NCBI GenBank assembly: GCA_039918615.1 | Contig: JBDSHG010000127.1 | Span: 1 to 9,943, forward strand | Origin: FEN-1250 sp039918615 | GTDB lineage: Bacteria; Gemmatimonadota; Gemmatimonadetes; Gemmatimonadales; Gemmatimonadaceae | DNA: 9,943 bases | Direction: 5' to 3' | Shown: one piece after another, positions 1 through 7,244 of the stretch | How positions within the stretch are numbered: position 1 is the first letter of the stretch | Layout: each line of letters starts with the position of its first letter | The notes under the pieces: model-generated | Databases searched by the model: none | Seen by the model: the letters and a program-made list of their open reading frames with translations, nothing else | Told to the model about the DNA's origin: nothing | Translations under genes and position numbers: made by a program

Positions 1-924
1 CGCGGCATCGGTCGCGTGATTATCGACGTCGATCATCGCGAGGTTGAGCAACGCCGTCCTGCGCTCGCTGTCGTCGCGCGCGGACTTGTAGTACTGCTGC
101 AGCTCGTAGCTCGCCGCGGCGTATCGACCCGAGTACATCTGGTCCGCACCGATGCCGACGAACGAGCCGCCGAAGTGTGGATCGATCGAGAGCGCCTTGC
201 GATACTGCATGATCGACTCGTCGAAGCGTCCCATCTTCATCAACAGCTCGGCATACGAGTCGTACGGATTCGGATCGTTCGGCACGAGCGCGATGTACCG
301 GCGAAACACTGACTCGGCCGAGTCGAGCCTGTTCACCGCGCGATAGGCGAAGCCGAGCTGATTGTAGGCGAGCGAGTATTCAGGGTCGATCGCGATCGCC
401 TTTTGATACTCGGCGATCGTCTCGAGGCGCATCTGTTGCGCCGAGTAGACGGAGGCGAGCGCGAGATGGGCGCGCTCGTCGCGCGGATAGCGCTCGACGA
501 GCGACTCGGCGAGCTGCAGTTGCCGCGCGCGATCGGCGTGGCTGCGCGCGTCGAGCAGTTCGATGAAGATCCGTTCGCCGGGCGAGGCGTTGGGCGCGAG
601 CGCGAGCGCGTTCCGGAGATGTACAGCGAGATCATTCGCCGTTGGCGCAGTGGTGGCGAGGTAGTACTCGCCCATCGCGAACGAGGGATCGATCGCGACC
701 GCCTGCTCGAATGCCGAGTGCGCGGTGTGGAGCTGCAGCTTGTCGCTGAGCGCGCGCCCGCGCAGAAAGAGCGCACGTGCCTGTTCGGAGTGCGTGGTGA
801 TCGGGATCTTGCCGTCGGTCGTGACCGCGGCGGCACTATCGGCCTGCGCGGCATTTGCCTGCGGTGCGGAGTGGCAGCCTGACGCAAGCGCGGTGAGAAT
901 ACAGGCAGACATGAAAGTGCGCAT
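1..924 (-). CDS. TPR-repeat lipoprotein, partial (C-terminus off the left edge)
   Basis: The minus-strand frame beginning with ATG at 924 stays open for 308 codons to the window edge, so the C-terminus is missing. Residues 1-17 look like a lipoprotein signal: a short basic start, a hydrophobic stretch and Cys17 after Ala-Ser-Gly. The -3 position is Ala rather than Leu, so the lipobox is imperfect. A low-complexity Ala/Gln linker follows, then helical repeats. TPR-like units lie around residues 66-99 (ending AIDPSF) and 168-255 (AEYQKAIAIDPEY, YNQLGFAYR, PNPYDSYAELLMKMGRFDES). The AYNQLGFAYR and PYDSYAELLMKMG segments recur in a conserved but functionally uncharacterised TPR family. It is probably an outer-membrane or periplasmic scaffold. 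The start at 924 is preceded by a G6 run three bases upstream. An in-frame ATG at 957 would add 11 residues in front of the signal and is less likely. The gene points the same way as the kinase upstream, with a 189-base gap. Confidence 0.85.
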   Translation of the reverse strand, partial: MRTFMSACILTALASGCHSAPQANAAQADSAAAVTTDGKIPITTHSEQARALFLRGRALSDKLQLHTAHSAFEQAVAIDPSFAMGEYYLATTAPTANDLAVHLRNALALAPNASPGERIFIELLDARSHADRARQLQLAESLVERYPRDERAHLALASVYSAQQMRLETIAEYQKAIAIDPEYSLAYNQLGFAYRAVNRLDSAESVFRRYIALVPNDPNPYDSYAELLMKMGRFDESIMQYRKALSIDPHFGGSFVGIGADQMYSGRYAAASYELQQYYKSARDDSERRTALLNLAMIDVDNHATDAA

Positions 925-1076
925 CGACCCCCCAGATATGATGTATGCGGGGAGCATAGGGTCGCGATGCGAACCAGGCGCGCCGTTTTCGGACGTGCTT
1001 GTGAGAGCAGCGGATGAAGCGTTACAGGTCGCGCGAATGTAGATGCTCAGCTTGTCGGGGTTTCGGACACGTAGAT

Positions 1077-1105
1077 CGCCGCTGCGTGACGCGGCGTAAA
1101 ACGCC
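1077..1105 (-). terminator. Possible hairpin downstream of the kinase gene
   Basis: Two small perfect inverted repeats lie just past the kinase stop codon: GGCGT/ACGCC with a 3-base loop at 1093-1105, and CGCCGC/GCGGCG with an 8-base loop at 1077-1096. They overlap, so they would be alternative folds. Neither is followed by a T-run in the direction of kinase transcription, so this is a weak terminator candidate. The rest of the 925-1113 gap shows nothing recognisable. Confidence 0.25.
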
Positions 1106-1113
1106 CTGAACCG

Positions 1114-4005
1114 TCACCCAGCGCGGTGGCGCGCGAGCTCCGCCTTCGTACTCCTCGCCTCCCGCGCCAACCCGGGGCGCGCTTTTTCGCCCTTCTCCAG
1201 CACCTCGGTCGATTCATTCAATGGCTGCGCAGCCTTGTCGTATTCCCCGAGCGCCATCAGGCTCTCAGCGAGCACCAGCTTCGCCTCGGCCGTGCGCCAA
1301 TGCTTGGGCCCGACTCTATTGGTGCACAGCACCACCGCACTCTCGATCACCGGCAATGCCTCCTTCGCGCGATGTGTGGCGAGCAGCACGCGAGCCATGC
1401 CGATGCGAGCTGGAATTATTTGCAGCTGTGCGTCGGCGTTGCTCGTATCCATCTTCGCCAGCACTCCTCTCAAGAGCTTCTCCGCCTCGGCGTAGTGTCC
1501 GCCCTCTTCCAGCGCGCGCCCGAGATTCACGGAAATCGCTTTCGTGCCCTGACCGTTGGGACCTTGCAACTTCAGATTCATCGCCAGCGCCCGACGGAGG
1601 AACAGCGCTGCACTGTCTGGCCGGCTCTCCAGTCGAAGCACGACCGCCATTTCGTTCAGGTAGAAAGCGATGCTTATGTGGTCGGCGCCATAGAGCTTGC
1701 GGTCGATGGCCATGGCCTGCTCCAGTAGCCGCTCGGCCTCGTCGAAATCGCCCCGCTCGCGCACCACGACGGCGAGATTGCTCAGGTTCGCGCTCACCGC
1801 ATCGTGGTTCTCACCAAAGAGCCTTCGATCGATGGCGAGTGCTTCGCGAAGCAGCGTGTCTGCTTCATCCAGGCGACCCTGTGTGCGGAGCAGCTGCCCG
1901 AGATCGTTGAGGATCGACGCGACGTTCCGATGGTTTGTGCCGAGGGCTTTGCGGTCAATTGCAAGTGCCTCCCGATAGTGCCGCTCGCCATCCGCATAGT
2001 CGCCCAGTGCATCCTCAGCCCTCGCCATGCGACGAATCGCCTCGGCAGTGGACGGATGATCGGGACCCAGCTTGCGTTGCCGGATCGCGAGCGCCTGCTG
2101 GAACTCACCGATTGCTTCCTTGTTCTCGCTTCTCATCAAGAGCAGCTCGCCCAGTGATACGCGGCTCGTGGCAACCGTCAGATCGCTGTCGCCATGGAGC
2201 TCACGTCGCACGCGAAGTGCCGAACGATATAGCGGCTCTGCATTGGGAAAGTCGTCTTTTTCATTGAAGAGCTCCGCGAGGTGATCGAGGCTCAGCGCAG
2301 TCGCGTCGTTGTTCTCGCCAAAGAGCTTTCGACGAATCGCGAGGGCGCCACGCAGAAGCGTATCGGCCTCGGCGAGACTGTCCTGCTTCGTCAGCACGTC
2401 ACCCAGCTGGTCCATCGCCTGCGCGACTGACGCGTTGTCGCGCCCGTATAGCGCGCGCCGCTCCGCGAGCGACTGACGAAGCTCCTTCGTGGCCTCCGTG
2501 TACTCGCCGAGATTCATGTAGACCCCGCCAAGCGCGCCACGCAGTTCGGCTCGGACGTCTGGCTGATTCACGAGTGATGTGTCTATCCGCTGAGCGCCGC
2601 GATCCAGCAGCGTGCGCGCCGTGACGTCGCTGGGCTTGTCCGCGGTAGGTGCGAATGGATCTGCGGCGCCAAAGATACTTATGAGGTAACCCTCGACCGC
2701 CACCGCCTTCCGCGCCTCCGATTCCGCACGGCCGCGCAGCTGCCGCTCGCGCGTTGCCGCACCGAGCAGGGCGATCGTTACCAGCGTGGCGAGAGCAACC
2801 TCGAGACGATGCCGTCGCACGAACTTTCCCGCGCGATAGCCGAATGCGTCGGCACGCGCGCTAACCGGTTCGTGACCGAGGTAATGCCGGATGTCCTGGG
2901 CGAATGCGCCCACAGTGGGATATCGTTCGGCCGGCAGCTTCTTGAGCGCCTTCGCCACGATGTTGTCGAGGTCACCCGCGAAGACGCGGCGCAGCCGCTC
3001 CGGTGACGTATCGCGCGCCGCCGCGAGCCGTTCGACGTCCTCGCGGTTCAGCGCGCCACCACGTGTCAACGCCAGCGACAGTAGTCCCGATTCCGTGTTC
3101 AGGATCGCGACGACGTGCTCCGCCGGTGTGCGCGCCGTGCTGCTCGTGGGATGCTTCCCTGCCAGCAATTCATATAGTATCACTCCGAGACTATAGACGT
3201 CGGTTGCGATGGTGATGGGCTCGTTCCGAATCTGCTCCGGCGCCGCGTACTTGTAGGTAAAGACGCCACCCTGTGCAGCGGTGAGCTCGGCGGTCTCCCC
3301 TCCCTCTTCGAGGAGCTTCGCGATCCCGAAGTCCAGCAGCTTCACCGTGCCGTCCTCGGTCACGAGGATGTTTGCGGGCTTGAGATCGCGATGCACGATG
3401 AAATTCGCGTGCGCGAGAGAGACCGCGGTGAGCACCTGAGTGAATAGTCGGAGTCGCGCGTCGATGGAAAGTTTGCGTGCATCGCAATACTCGTCGATCG
3501 GCTGACCTTCGACGTATTCCAGTACGAGATACGGCAGGCCGACCGGGCTGATACCGGCGTCGAGCAGTCGCGCGATGTTGGGATGCGTGAGTCGCGCGAG
3601 CGCAGTCCCCTCACGACGAAATCGTTCCTCTCCCACCGGCCCCGCGACCGCGAGACTCAGAAACTTGATGGCGACGCGGCCTTCGAATCGACCGTCGCTG
3701 CGACGCGCGAGCCACACGGAGCCCATGCCGCCCTGCCCGAGCGGTTTCTCGATGACGTAGCTGCCGAACGTTTGGCCGGCGAGCGTCGACCATCGAGGCA
3801 GTTTGGCCGATTGGCTCTCGCCGAGGAAATCGGCCCTGTCCATGGTGGACTCGTGCTTCAACAACGCTTCGAGCTCGGCCGCGATCGCCGAATTCCGCGC
3901 GCGCTGGCTCGCGAGCCAGGCGGCGCGAGCGTCATCCGGCAGGTCGAGCGCCTCGTCGAGCAGGCGGCTCAGTTCAGGCCAATCCTCGTTGCTGAATCGC
4001 GCCAT
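1114..4005 (-). CDS. Membrane-anchored Ser/Thr protein kinase with C-terminal TPR array (Pkn type)
   Basis: A 963-residue eukaryotic-like (Hanks-type) kinase. Residues 1-60 form the helical N-terminal region typical of this subfamily (WPELSRLLDEAL). The catalytic domain spans about 80-375 and carries all key elements: glycine loop GQGGMGSV at 90-97, VAIK lysine 114, likely helix-C Glu132, HRDLKPAN at 205-212 with Asp207 and Lys209, DFG at 225-227, and APE at 255-257. A short hydrophobic segment at about 401-417 after an RRHR cluster is the likely single transmembrane helix. This puts the kinase in the cytoplasm and the TPR part (about 480-930) outside the membrane. The TPR units resemble kinesin light chain repeats and should bind protein partners; none can be named. 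I chose ATG 4005 because the conserved N-terminus begins there; a TTG at 4047 in the same frame would add 14 residues of no family resemblance. No cognate phosphatase or substrate gene is adjacent. Confidence 0.95.
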   Translation of the reverse strand: MARFSNEDWPELSRLLDEALDLPDDARAAWLASQRARNSAIAAELEALLKHESTMDRADFLGESQSAKLPRWSTLAGQTFGSYVIEKPLGQGGMGSVWLARRSDGRFEGRVAIKFLSLAVAGPVGEERFRREGTALARLTHPNIARLLDAGISPVGLPYLVLEYVEGQPIDEYCDARKLSIDARLRLFTQVLTAVSLAHANFIVHRDLKPANILVTEDGTVKLLDFGIAKLLEEGGETAELTAAQGGVFTYKYAAPEQIRNEPITIATDVYSLGVILYELLAGKHPTSSTARTPAEHVVAILNTESGLLSLALTRGGALNREDVERLAAARDTSPERLRRVFAGDLDNIVAKALKKLPAERYPTVGAFAQDIRHYLGHEPVSARADAFGYRAGKFVRRHRLEVALATLVTIALLGAATRERQLRGRAESEARKAVAVEGYLISIFGAADPFAPTADKPSDVTARTLLDRGAQRIDTSLVNQPDVRAELRGALGGVYMNLGEYTEATKELRQSLAERRALYGRDNASVAQAMDQLGDVLTKQDSLAEADTLLRGALAIRRKLFGENNDATALSLDHLAELFNEKDDFPNAEPLYRSALRVRRELHGDSDLTVATSRVSLGELLLMRSENKEAIGEFQQALAIRQRKLGPDHPSTAEAIRRMARAEDALGDYADGERHYREALAIDRKALGTNHRNVASILNDLGQLLRTQGRLDEADTLLREALAIDRRLFGENHDAVSANLSNLAVVVRERGDFDEAERLLEQAMAIDRKLYGADHISIAFYLNEMAVVLRLESRPDSAALFLRRALAMNLKLQGPNGQGTKAISVNLGRALEEGGHYAEAEKLLRGVLAKMDTSNADAQLQIIPARIGMARVLLATHRAKEALPVIESAVVLCTNRVGPKHWRTAEAKLVLAESLMALGEYDKAAQPLNESTEVLEKGEKARPGLAREARSTKAELARHRAG
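1546..2547 (-). repeat. In-frame 126-bp tandem TPR repeat array inside the kinase gene
   Basis: The kinase tail contains eight units with exact 42-residue (126-base) spacing. The landmark hydrophobic position in the motif A-L-A-I-x-R-x-L-x-G falls at residues 515, 557, 599, 641, 683, 725, 767 and 809. Each unit has the form of a TPR_10/TPR_12 (kinesin-light-chain-like) repeat: a Gly-x-(D/N)-H-type turn, then a helix pair ending in ALAIDRK or similar. Further, less regular TPR-like helices continue to about residue 930. The perfect register implies growth by duplication of a 126-base unit, although the copies have diverged at the base level. Confidence 0.7.
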
Positions 4006-4127
4006 TGTCTCGACCTGTGCGAGGAGGCCGCCGGTGGAATGCCACAATATGCAGGTGGCGGAGCACGGCGGCGAGTAAGGAACTCGCCAGGGAGCTGACC
4101 CCCTCAGACACGAGCCAGCTTTGCAGC

Positions 4128-4370
4128 CTATCGGATTTCTCTGAGTAGATCTGTCTCCACATCGAAAACAAATCCTCGTACCGGGACGTCCTTCGGGATC
4201 CAGCGATGCGATCTCACTCTCTTGAGCTGTTCCCGAGTATTCGGCTCAGGGTAGTTTAGTGAGAATAGGCGCATCGAAACTGGTGACGAATCGGCTGTCG
4301 ATGCCGCGAGCTTCGCATTGAGCTCAGCATCGGTAAACGTTTCACGCGCCGAGATGGCCGCAATGCGGAT
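4128..4370 (-). pseudogene. Decayed C-terminal fragment of a beta-carbonic anhydrase
   Basis: One minus-strand frame is open between a TAA at 4373-4371 and a TAG at 4130-4128 (80 codons). From codon 11 on it reads like the C-terminal third of a bacterial beta-carbonic anhydrase of the small Rv1284-like type: TFTDAELNAKLA, then NTREQLKRVRSH, then IPKDVPVRGFVFDV and LLREI just before the stop. These are the segments that follow the zinc-binding His-x2-Cys in intact enzymes. The zinc ligands (Cys-x-Asp and His-x2-Cys), the whole N-terminal half and any sensible start are absent; the first in-frame ATG (4274) would leave 48 residues. Codon use (AGA, CTA, AAT) is less GC-biased than in the neighbours, as expected for decay or foreign origin. 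The active enzyme would interconvert CO2 and bicarbonate; this piece cannot. The family match is by recall of the motif, not by search. Confidence 0.7.
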
Positions 4371-4596
4371 TTACGTCCGAATTGCACCTCTCGCACTACG
4401 CTTTAGCACACTGATCGCAGTAACGCGAACGCTCGTTATCGTGTCATGGGCGAAGTGAAAATATGCTGAAGCGGCGATTTCTGACGGCGACCGACCCGCT
4501 GGCCAACATCCCCACGCGCGCGGAGAACGCACCAGCGCATTACTGGATGTCCGCGAACGGGTCGGTACATTCCCGCGCGCTATTCGCCATTCACCC
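4371..4596. other. Intergenic stretch with no recognisable feature
   Basis: Together with the fragment at 4128-4370 and the kinase leader at 4006-4127, this makes up the 591 bases between the kinase start and the TIGR04282-type gene. I see no RNA gene, no convincing coding frame and no strong hairpin in 4371-4596. The bases around 4440-4470 are locally AT-richer. The N-terminal half of the carbonic anhydrase is expected here in an intact locus but cannot be read in any frame. Confidence 0.5.
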
Positions 4597-5229
4597 TCAC
4601 ACATTCGTCCACTTCGAGAGCAGCGCTGCGGTCCTCGGCGCACTCTCCGGCCGAGCCCGCAACTCCCGCGCAAGCCGTTCGAGGTCCGTGGGCACATCCA
4701 CGTCGTACCACTCCTCACTCACCGCCGCCGACAGCCCCAATTCCCGACCCTGTGCGACGAGCACTTCGAGCGCCGCCCCCGTCCCCATCGCAATCGGATC
4801 AAACAACCCGGCATGCGCCCGACTCCCCCCCACCAAGTAAAACCCGCCGTCCTCACTCGGCCCGAACACCAAGTCATGATCCGCGAGCGACTCAAACGCA
4901 CCCACCAGTACCGCCGGCGGCAGATGCGGACTGTCCCCATTGATGGCAATCACACGGCGCGCCGGCTCGCAGAGTAGCTCGAACGCTGACGCCAGCCCCT
5001 CCGCGAGTCCCTCCCCCCACTGCTCCACCACGCGAACGTCCGACGGCAGCCACGCCCTGATCTCCTCCGCATCGCCAGCCGGACACACGACCGCCACACT
5101 GACGCCGACGGTGCGAGCCAGCGCGATAGTATCTTCGATGAGCGCCCGGTACAGTTCTACGACCTGAGCACACGTGCACACCGAAGCGAGGCGTGTCTTC
5201 ACGTGTCCGGCACGCGGAGCTTTCGCCAT
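4597..5229 (-). CDS. TIGR04282-type transferase (glycosyltransferase / nucleotidyltransferase-like fold)
   Basis: A 210-residue GT-A-like (CofC/MobA-like) protein of the family named transferase 1, rSAM/selenodomain-associated, also called arsenosugar biosynthesis glycosyltransferase. Diagnostic motifs, numbered from ATG 5229, are AKAPRAGHVKTRL at 2-14 (nucleotide-binding loop), INGDSPHLP at 96-104 (metal-site aspartate), GPSEDGGFYLVGG at 123-135, and WYDVDVPTDLERL near 174-186. The protein is cytosolic with no signal or membrane segment. The ATG start removes the first beta strand; the same frame upstream encodes RLLAI directly before MAKAP, as expected for the family, so translation may begin at CTG 5265 (see the separate entry). 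It is divergent from the radical SAM gene. With the TIGR04283-type gene at 8500 it brackets the cluster. The transferred substrate is unknown. Confidence 0.88.
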   Translation of the reverse strand: MAKAPRAGHVKTRLASVCTCAQVVELYRALIEDTIALARTVGVSVAVVCPAGDAEEIRAWLPSDVRVVEQWGEGLAEGLASAFELLCEPARRVIAINGDSPHLPPAVLVGAFESLADHDLVFGPSEDGGFYLVGGSRAHAGLFDPIAMGTGAALEVLVAQGRELGLSAAVSEEWYDVDVPTDLERLARELRARPESAPRTAALLSKWTNV

Positions 5230-5262
5230 GATCGCCAGCAGACGGTCGTGATCGAAGTGCGT

Positions 5263-5276
5263 CAGGTCGTCGCCTC
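5263..5276 (-). promoter_or_regulatory. Candidate Shine-Dalgarno plus CTG start for the TIGR04282-type gene
   Basis: On the minus strand GAGG (5276-5273) is followed after 7 bases by CTG (5265-5263), in frame with the gene. Starting here adds 12 residues, including RLLAI, which completes the first beta strand of the fold. ATG 5229 has no Shine-Dalgarno-like sequence. No ATG, GTG or TTG lies between ATG 5229 and the in-frame TGA at 5277-5275. CTG starts are rare, so this is an inference from family shape and spacing. Confidence 0.4.
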
Positions 5277-5277
5277 A

Positions 5278-5320
5278 GCTAGAGATTTTCGGAACTTCAA
5301 TTTCAAAAGTCACACGGCCC
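5278..5320. promoter_or_regulatory. Short divergent promoter region
   Basis: Only about 55-90 bases separate the TIGR04282-type gene (minus) from the radical SAM gene (plus), so both promoters must lie here or overlap the coding ends. The stretch around 5283-5312 is clearly AT-richer than the flanks. I cannot assign -35 and -10 boxes reliably, and there is no clear Shine-Dalgarno before ATG 5321. Confidence 0.35.
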
Positions 5321-6367
5321 ATGACACCCGCACTGCTACCCGCGCGCGTCGAATTCGACGCCGGCGATCGCACGTTCGAATCGGGATTGCTACTCGATCT
5401 CCTGTCTGCCCTCAAACGAACGACGGTCGGCGATCTGATTGCGCTCACTGGCCGCGATGCGTCCGCCATCGATTCCGATCTCGACGCCTGGTCGCGCCTC
5501 ACCGGTCACTCGATTGTCGCACGAACCACCGGCAACGACGGCACACGCTGGGTGATCCGGCACGGTGCCGCGGCCAGCCACGATGGCCACGCGCGGCCGC
5601 TCGGCGAACGCCTGTGGATCTACGTCAACTTTCACTGCAACCTTCATTGCGACTACTGCTGCGTGCGTTCGTCGCCGACGGCGTCGCCGCGCGTACTCGG
5701 TCTCGATCGCGTTCGCCGTATCGCGCTGGAGGCGCCCCCGCTCGGCGTGCGCGAGCTCTTCGTCACGGGCGGAGAGCCGTTTCTGCTGGAGGATATAGAC
5801 GACATCGTCATCGCACTCGTCGAAGCGGCGCCGGTAACTCTGCTCACGAACGGCATGCTCTTTCGAGGGCGGCGGCTCGCCGCTCTCAAACGGTTGCCGC
5901 GCTCCGGCGTAACGCTTCAGATCAGCCTCGATAGTCCCGATCCCGCTCTGCACGATGCGCATCGCGGCGACGGCGCCTGGCGGCGTGCGCTCGACGGAAT
6001 CGATGTGGCGCGGGCCGAGGGCTTTCGCGTGCGTCTGGCGGCGACGGTGGCGACGGACGCGGACGAGGAGCGGTTCGCGGCGTTTCTCGATGCCAGAGAG
6101 ATCGCGGCGGAGGATCGCGTCATCCGGCGTGTCGCGCTGCGAGGCGCGGCGGAGAGCGGCGTCGCGCTGTCGCGTAGCGACCTGGTTCCGGAGATCACGA
6201 TCACCGCCGACGGCGTCTACTGGCATCCGGTCGGCGCCGACGACGCCGACATGCTCGTTACGCGCGAGGTCTTTCCGTTGGCCGACGCGTTCGAAGCGGT
6301 TCGAGAGCACCTGGCCCGCGAGCGCGCGCACGGTGATCGCCTCGCCTCCGTGTTCCACTGCGCTTAA
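5321..6367 (+). CDS. Radical SAM enzyme with an N-terminal TusA-like domain lacking the active cysteine
   Basis: A 348-residue protein. Residues 100-270 form a radical SAM core: the [4Fe-4S]-binding motif CNLHCDYC gives C106-x3-C110-x2-C113 (with an extra C114), and VTGGEP at 148-153 is the SAM-binding segment. LLTNG (174-178) and QISLDS (200-205) mark later barrel strands. It should cleave SAM to start a radical reaction in the cytosol; the substrate is unknown. Residues 9-81 resemble TusA/SirA sulfur carriers: a GDLIAL strand, a DLDAWSRLTGHSIV segment matching the TusA helix and Gly-His turn, then a WVIR strand. The Cys-Pro-x-Pro site is not there and no Cys occurs before residue 106. The C-terminus has a single Cys (347), so there is no SPASM-type auxiliary cluster and no Cys-rich ArsS-type domain. 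The gene is divergent from the TIGR04282-type gene and overlaps the next gene tail to tail by 4 bases. Confidence 0.9.
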   Translation: MTPALLPARVEFDAGDRTFESGLLLDLLSALKRTTVGDLIALTGRDASAIDSDLDAWSRLTGHSIVARTTGNDGTRWVIRHGAAASHDGHARPLGERLWIYVNFHCNLHCDYCCVRSSPTASPRVLGLDRVRRIALEAPPLGVRELFVTGGEPFLLEDIDDIVIALVEAAPVTLLTNGMLFRGRRLAALKRLPRSGVTLQISLDSPDPALHDAHRGDGAWRRALDGIDVARAEGFRVRLAATVATDADEERFAAFLDAREIAAEDRVIRRVALRGAAESGVALSRSDLVPEITITADGVYWHPVGADDADMLVTREVFPLADAFEAVREHLARERAHGDRLASVFHCA

Positions 6368-7221
6368 CCCGGCCGCGCCGCCGGATTTCTGAAGAAGCCC
6401 TGTTCGCGGCACGCATCCTCGAGCGCTCCGTATCCATCTAGGTTTGCGGGAATCCACTGTCGCAGCCCTTCCGCTTCGAGAGTTGGCCGATGCACGGGAT
6501 TGTCGAAGCTCATTTGCAGCAGCGCCTCGGTGAATCGTCGCTCGATCTCCGGCTCGAGCCCCACTCGAGCGGTGAACATGCAGTGCGAATATTGCGGCGA
6601 CGACCACACGACGGATAGCGCGCCCACGGGGACGACGTGCTGGTCTTGCGCGCCCGCCCAGAACGGGCTGCCGACGGCGCCCGCGTCGGCTCGCCCGTCG
6701 AGCACGGCCTTGAGCACATCGACCTCGCTCGTGCCGGTGTCACCATGCTTGCCGACGTCGGTATTGAACCGCAGCGCGCGGTAGTCGCGCCCCTCGACCA
6801 TGTTCTGCTGCGCGAGGAAGTGGACGGGCAAAATGGCGGCGTGTCCGCTGTCGCGGCTTCCCAACGCGAGCGTTCGCCCGCGAAGGTCGTCGAGCGACGA
6901 CACCGCGCCGCCCGCCGGCGCGATGATCAGCGTGGCCCAGCCAAGATCGGTGTCCCGCATGGCGATGGGCCGGCACGCGTTCGCGCTCCATTCGCGCGCC
7001 TGCACAAACGCGAGATTGGTGTTCCACGCGATATCGATGTGCGGTCCGGGGTCGCCGGGCGCGGCGAGCAGCGACTGCAGCTGCGCCTCGTAGGTCTGAA
7101 AAAGTATGACCTCGACATCAAGGCGCGCCTCGTCGCGAAAATACCGGCGCATGCCTTCCCAGATGGGAACGACCTTCGCGTCGTACGCCACGGCGCCCAG
7201 CCAGATCGTTCGAAGGGTCAC
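6364..7221 (-). CDS. PhnD/SsuA-like substrate-binding protein without a signal peptide
   Basis: A 285-residue type-2 periplasmic-binding-protein fold related to phosphonate/phosphite binding proteins. Visible segments include an opening strand TIWLGAVAYDAKV, IDIAWNTNLAFV at 62-73, SLDDLRGRTLALGSRDSGHA at 109-128 (typical of PhnD-like proteins) and ADAGAVGSPFW at 178-188. Start choice: GTG 7221 has a near-ideal AGGAG six bases upstream; the frame continues further but that part is antisense to the flavoprotein gene. From this start the first residues are already the first core strand, so no signal peptide or lipobox exists and the protein should be cytosolic. No ABC permease or ATPase gene is nearby. 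It may serve as a ligand sensor, carrier or enzyme rather than a transport receptor. It follows the flavoprotein gene by 23 bases, as in an operon. The ligand is not known. Confidence 0.87.
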   Translation of the reverse strand: MTLRTIWLGAVAYDAKVVPIWEGMRRYFRDEARLDVEVILFQTYEAQLQSLLAAPGDPGPHIDIAWNTNLAFVQAREWSANACRPIAMRDTDLGWATLIIAPAGGAVSSLDDLRGRTLALGSRDSGHAAILPVHFLAQQNMVEGRDYRALRFNTDVGKHGDTGTSEVDVLKAVLDGRADAGAVGSPFWAGAQDQHVVPVGALSVVWSSPQYSHCMFTARVGLEPEIERRFTEALLQMSFDNPVHRPTLEAEGLRQWIPANLDGYGALEDACREQGFFRNPAARPG

Positions 7222-7227
7222 GCTCTG

Positions 7228-7232
7228 CTCCT
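7228..7232 (-). promoter_or_regulatory. Ribosome binding site deciding the GTG start of the binding protein
   Basis: AGGAG on the minus strand within a purine-rich GGAAGAGGAG run, 6 bases from GTG 7221. It sets the start well inside a much longer open frame and shows independent translation initiation downstream of the flavoprotein stop. Confidence 0.8.
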
Positions 7233-7244
7233 CTTCCACGCTAG

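Noticed and set aside
4357..4365. His-Cys-Gly codons upstream of the carbonic anhydrase fragment as a vestige of the zinc site
   Set aside because: They lie in another frame and about 10 bases too far from the TFTD segment compared with intact enzymes, so the match may be chance.
4463..4840. 125-codon plus-strand frame starting in the intergenic region
   Set aside because: No good ribosome site, no recognisable motif, and more than half of it lies antisense to the TIGR04282-type gene.
5275..5277. In-frame TGA upstream of the TIGR04282-type gene as a selenocysteine codon
   Set aside because: The family is linked by name with selenodomain proteins, but the frame upstream of the TGA is antisense to the radical SAM gene and shows no homology, and no SECIS-like hairpin is evident after the TGA.
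5321..6367. Assignment of the radical SAM gene as ArsS (arsenosugar synthesis)
   Set aside because: The flanking transferases suggest it, but the Cys-rich C-terminal domain of ArsS is absent (only Cys347) and an N-terminal TusA-like domain is present instead.
5390..6607. 405-codon open frame on the minus strand across the radical SAM gene
   Set aside because: It is antisense to a gene with clear catalytic motifs, is Arg/Ala-rich, shows no family motif and crosses into the neighbouring binding-protein gene; it is a by-product of GC-rich codon use.
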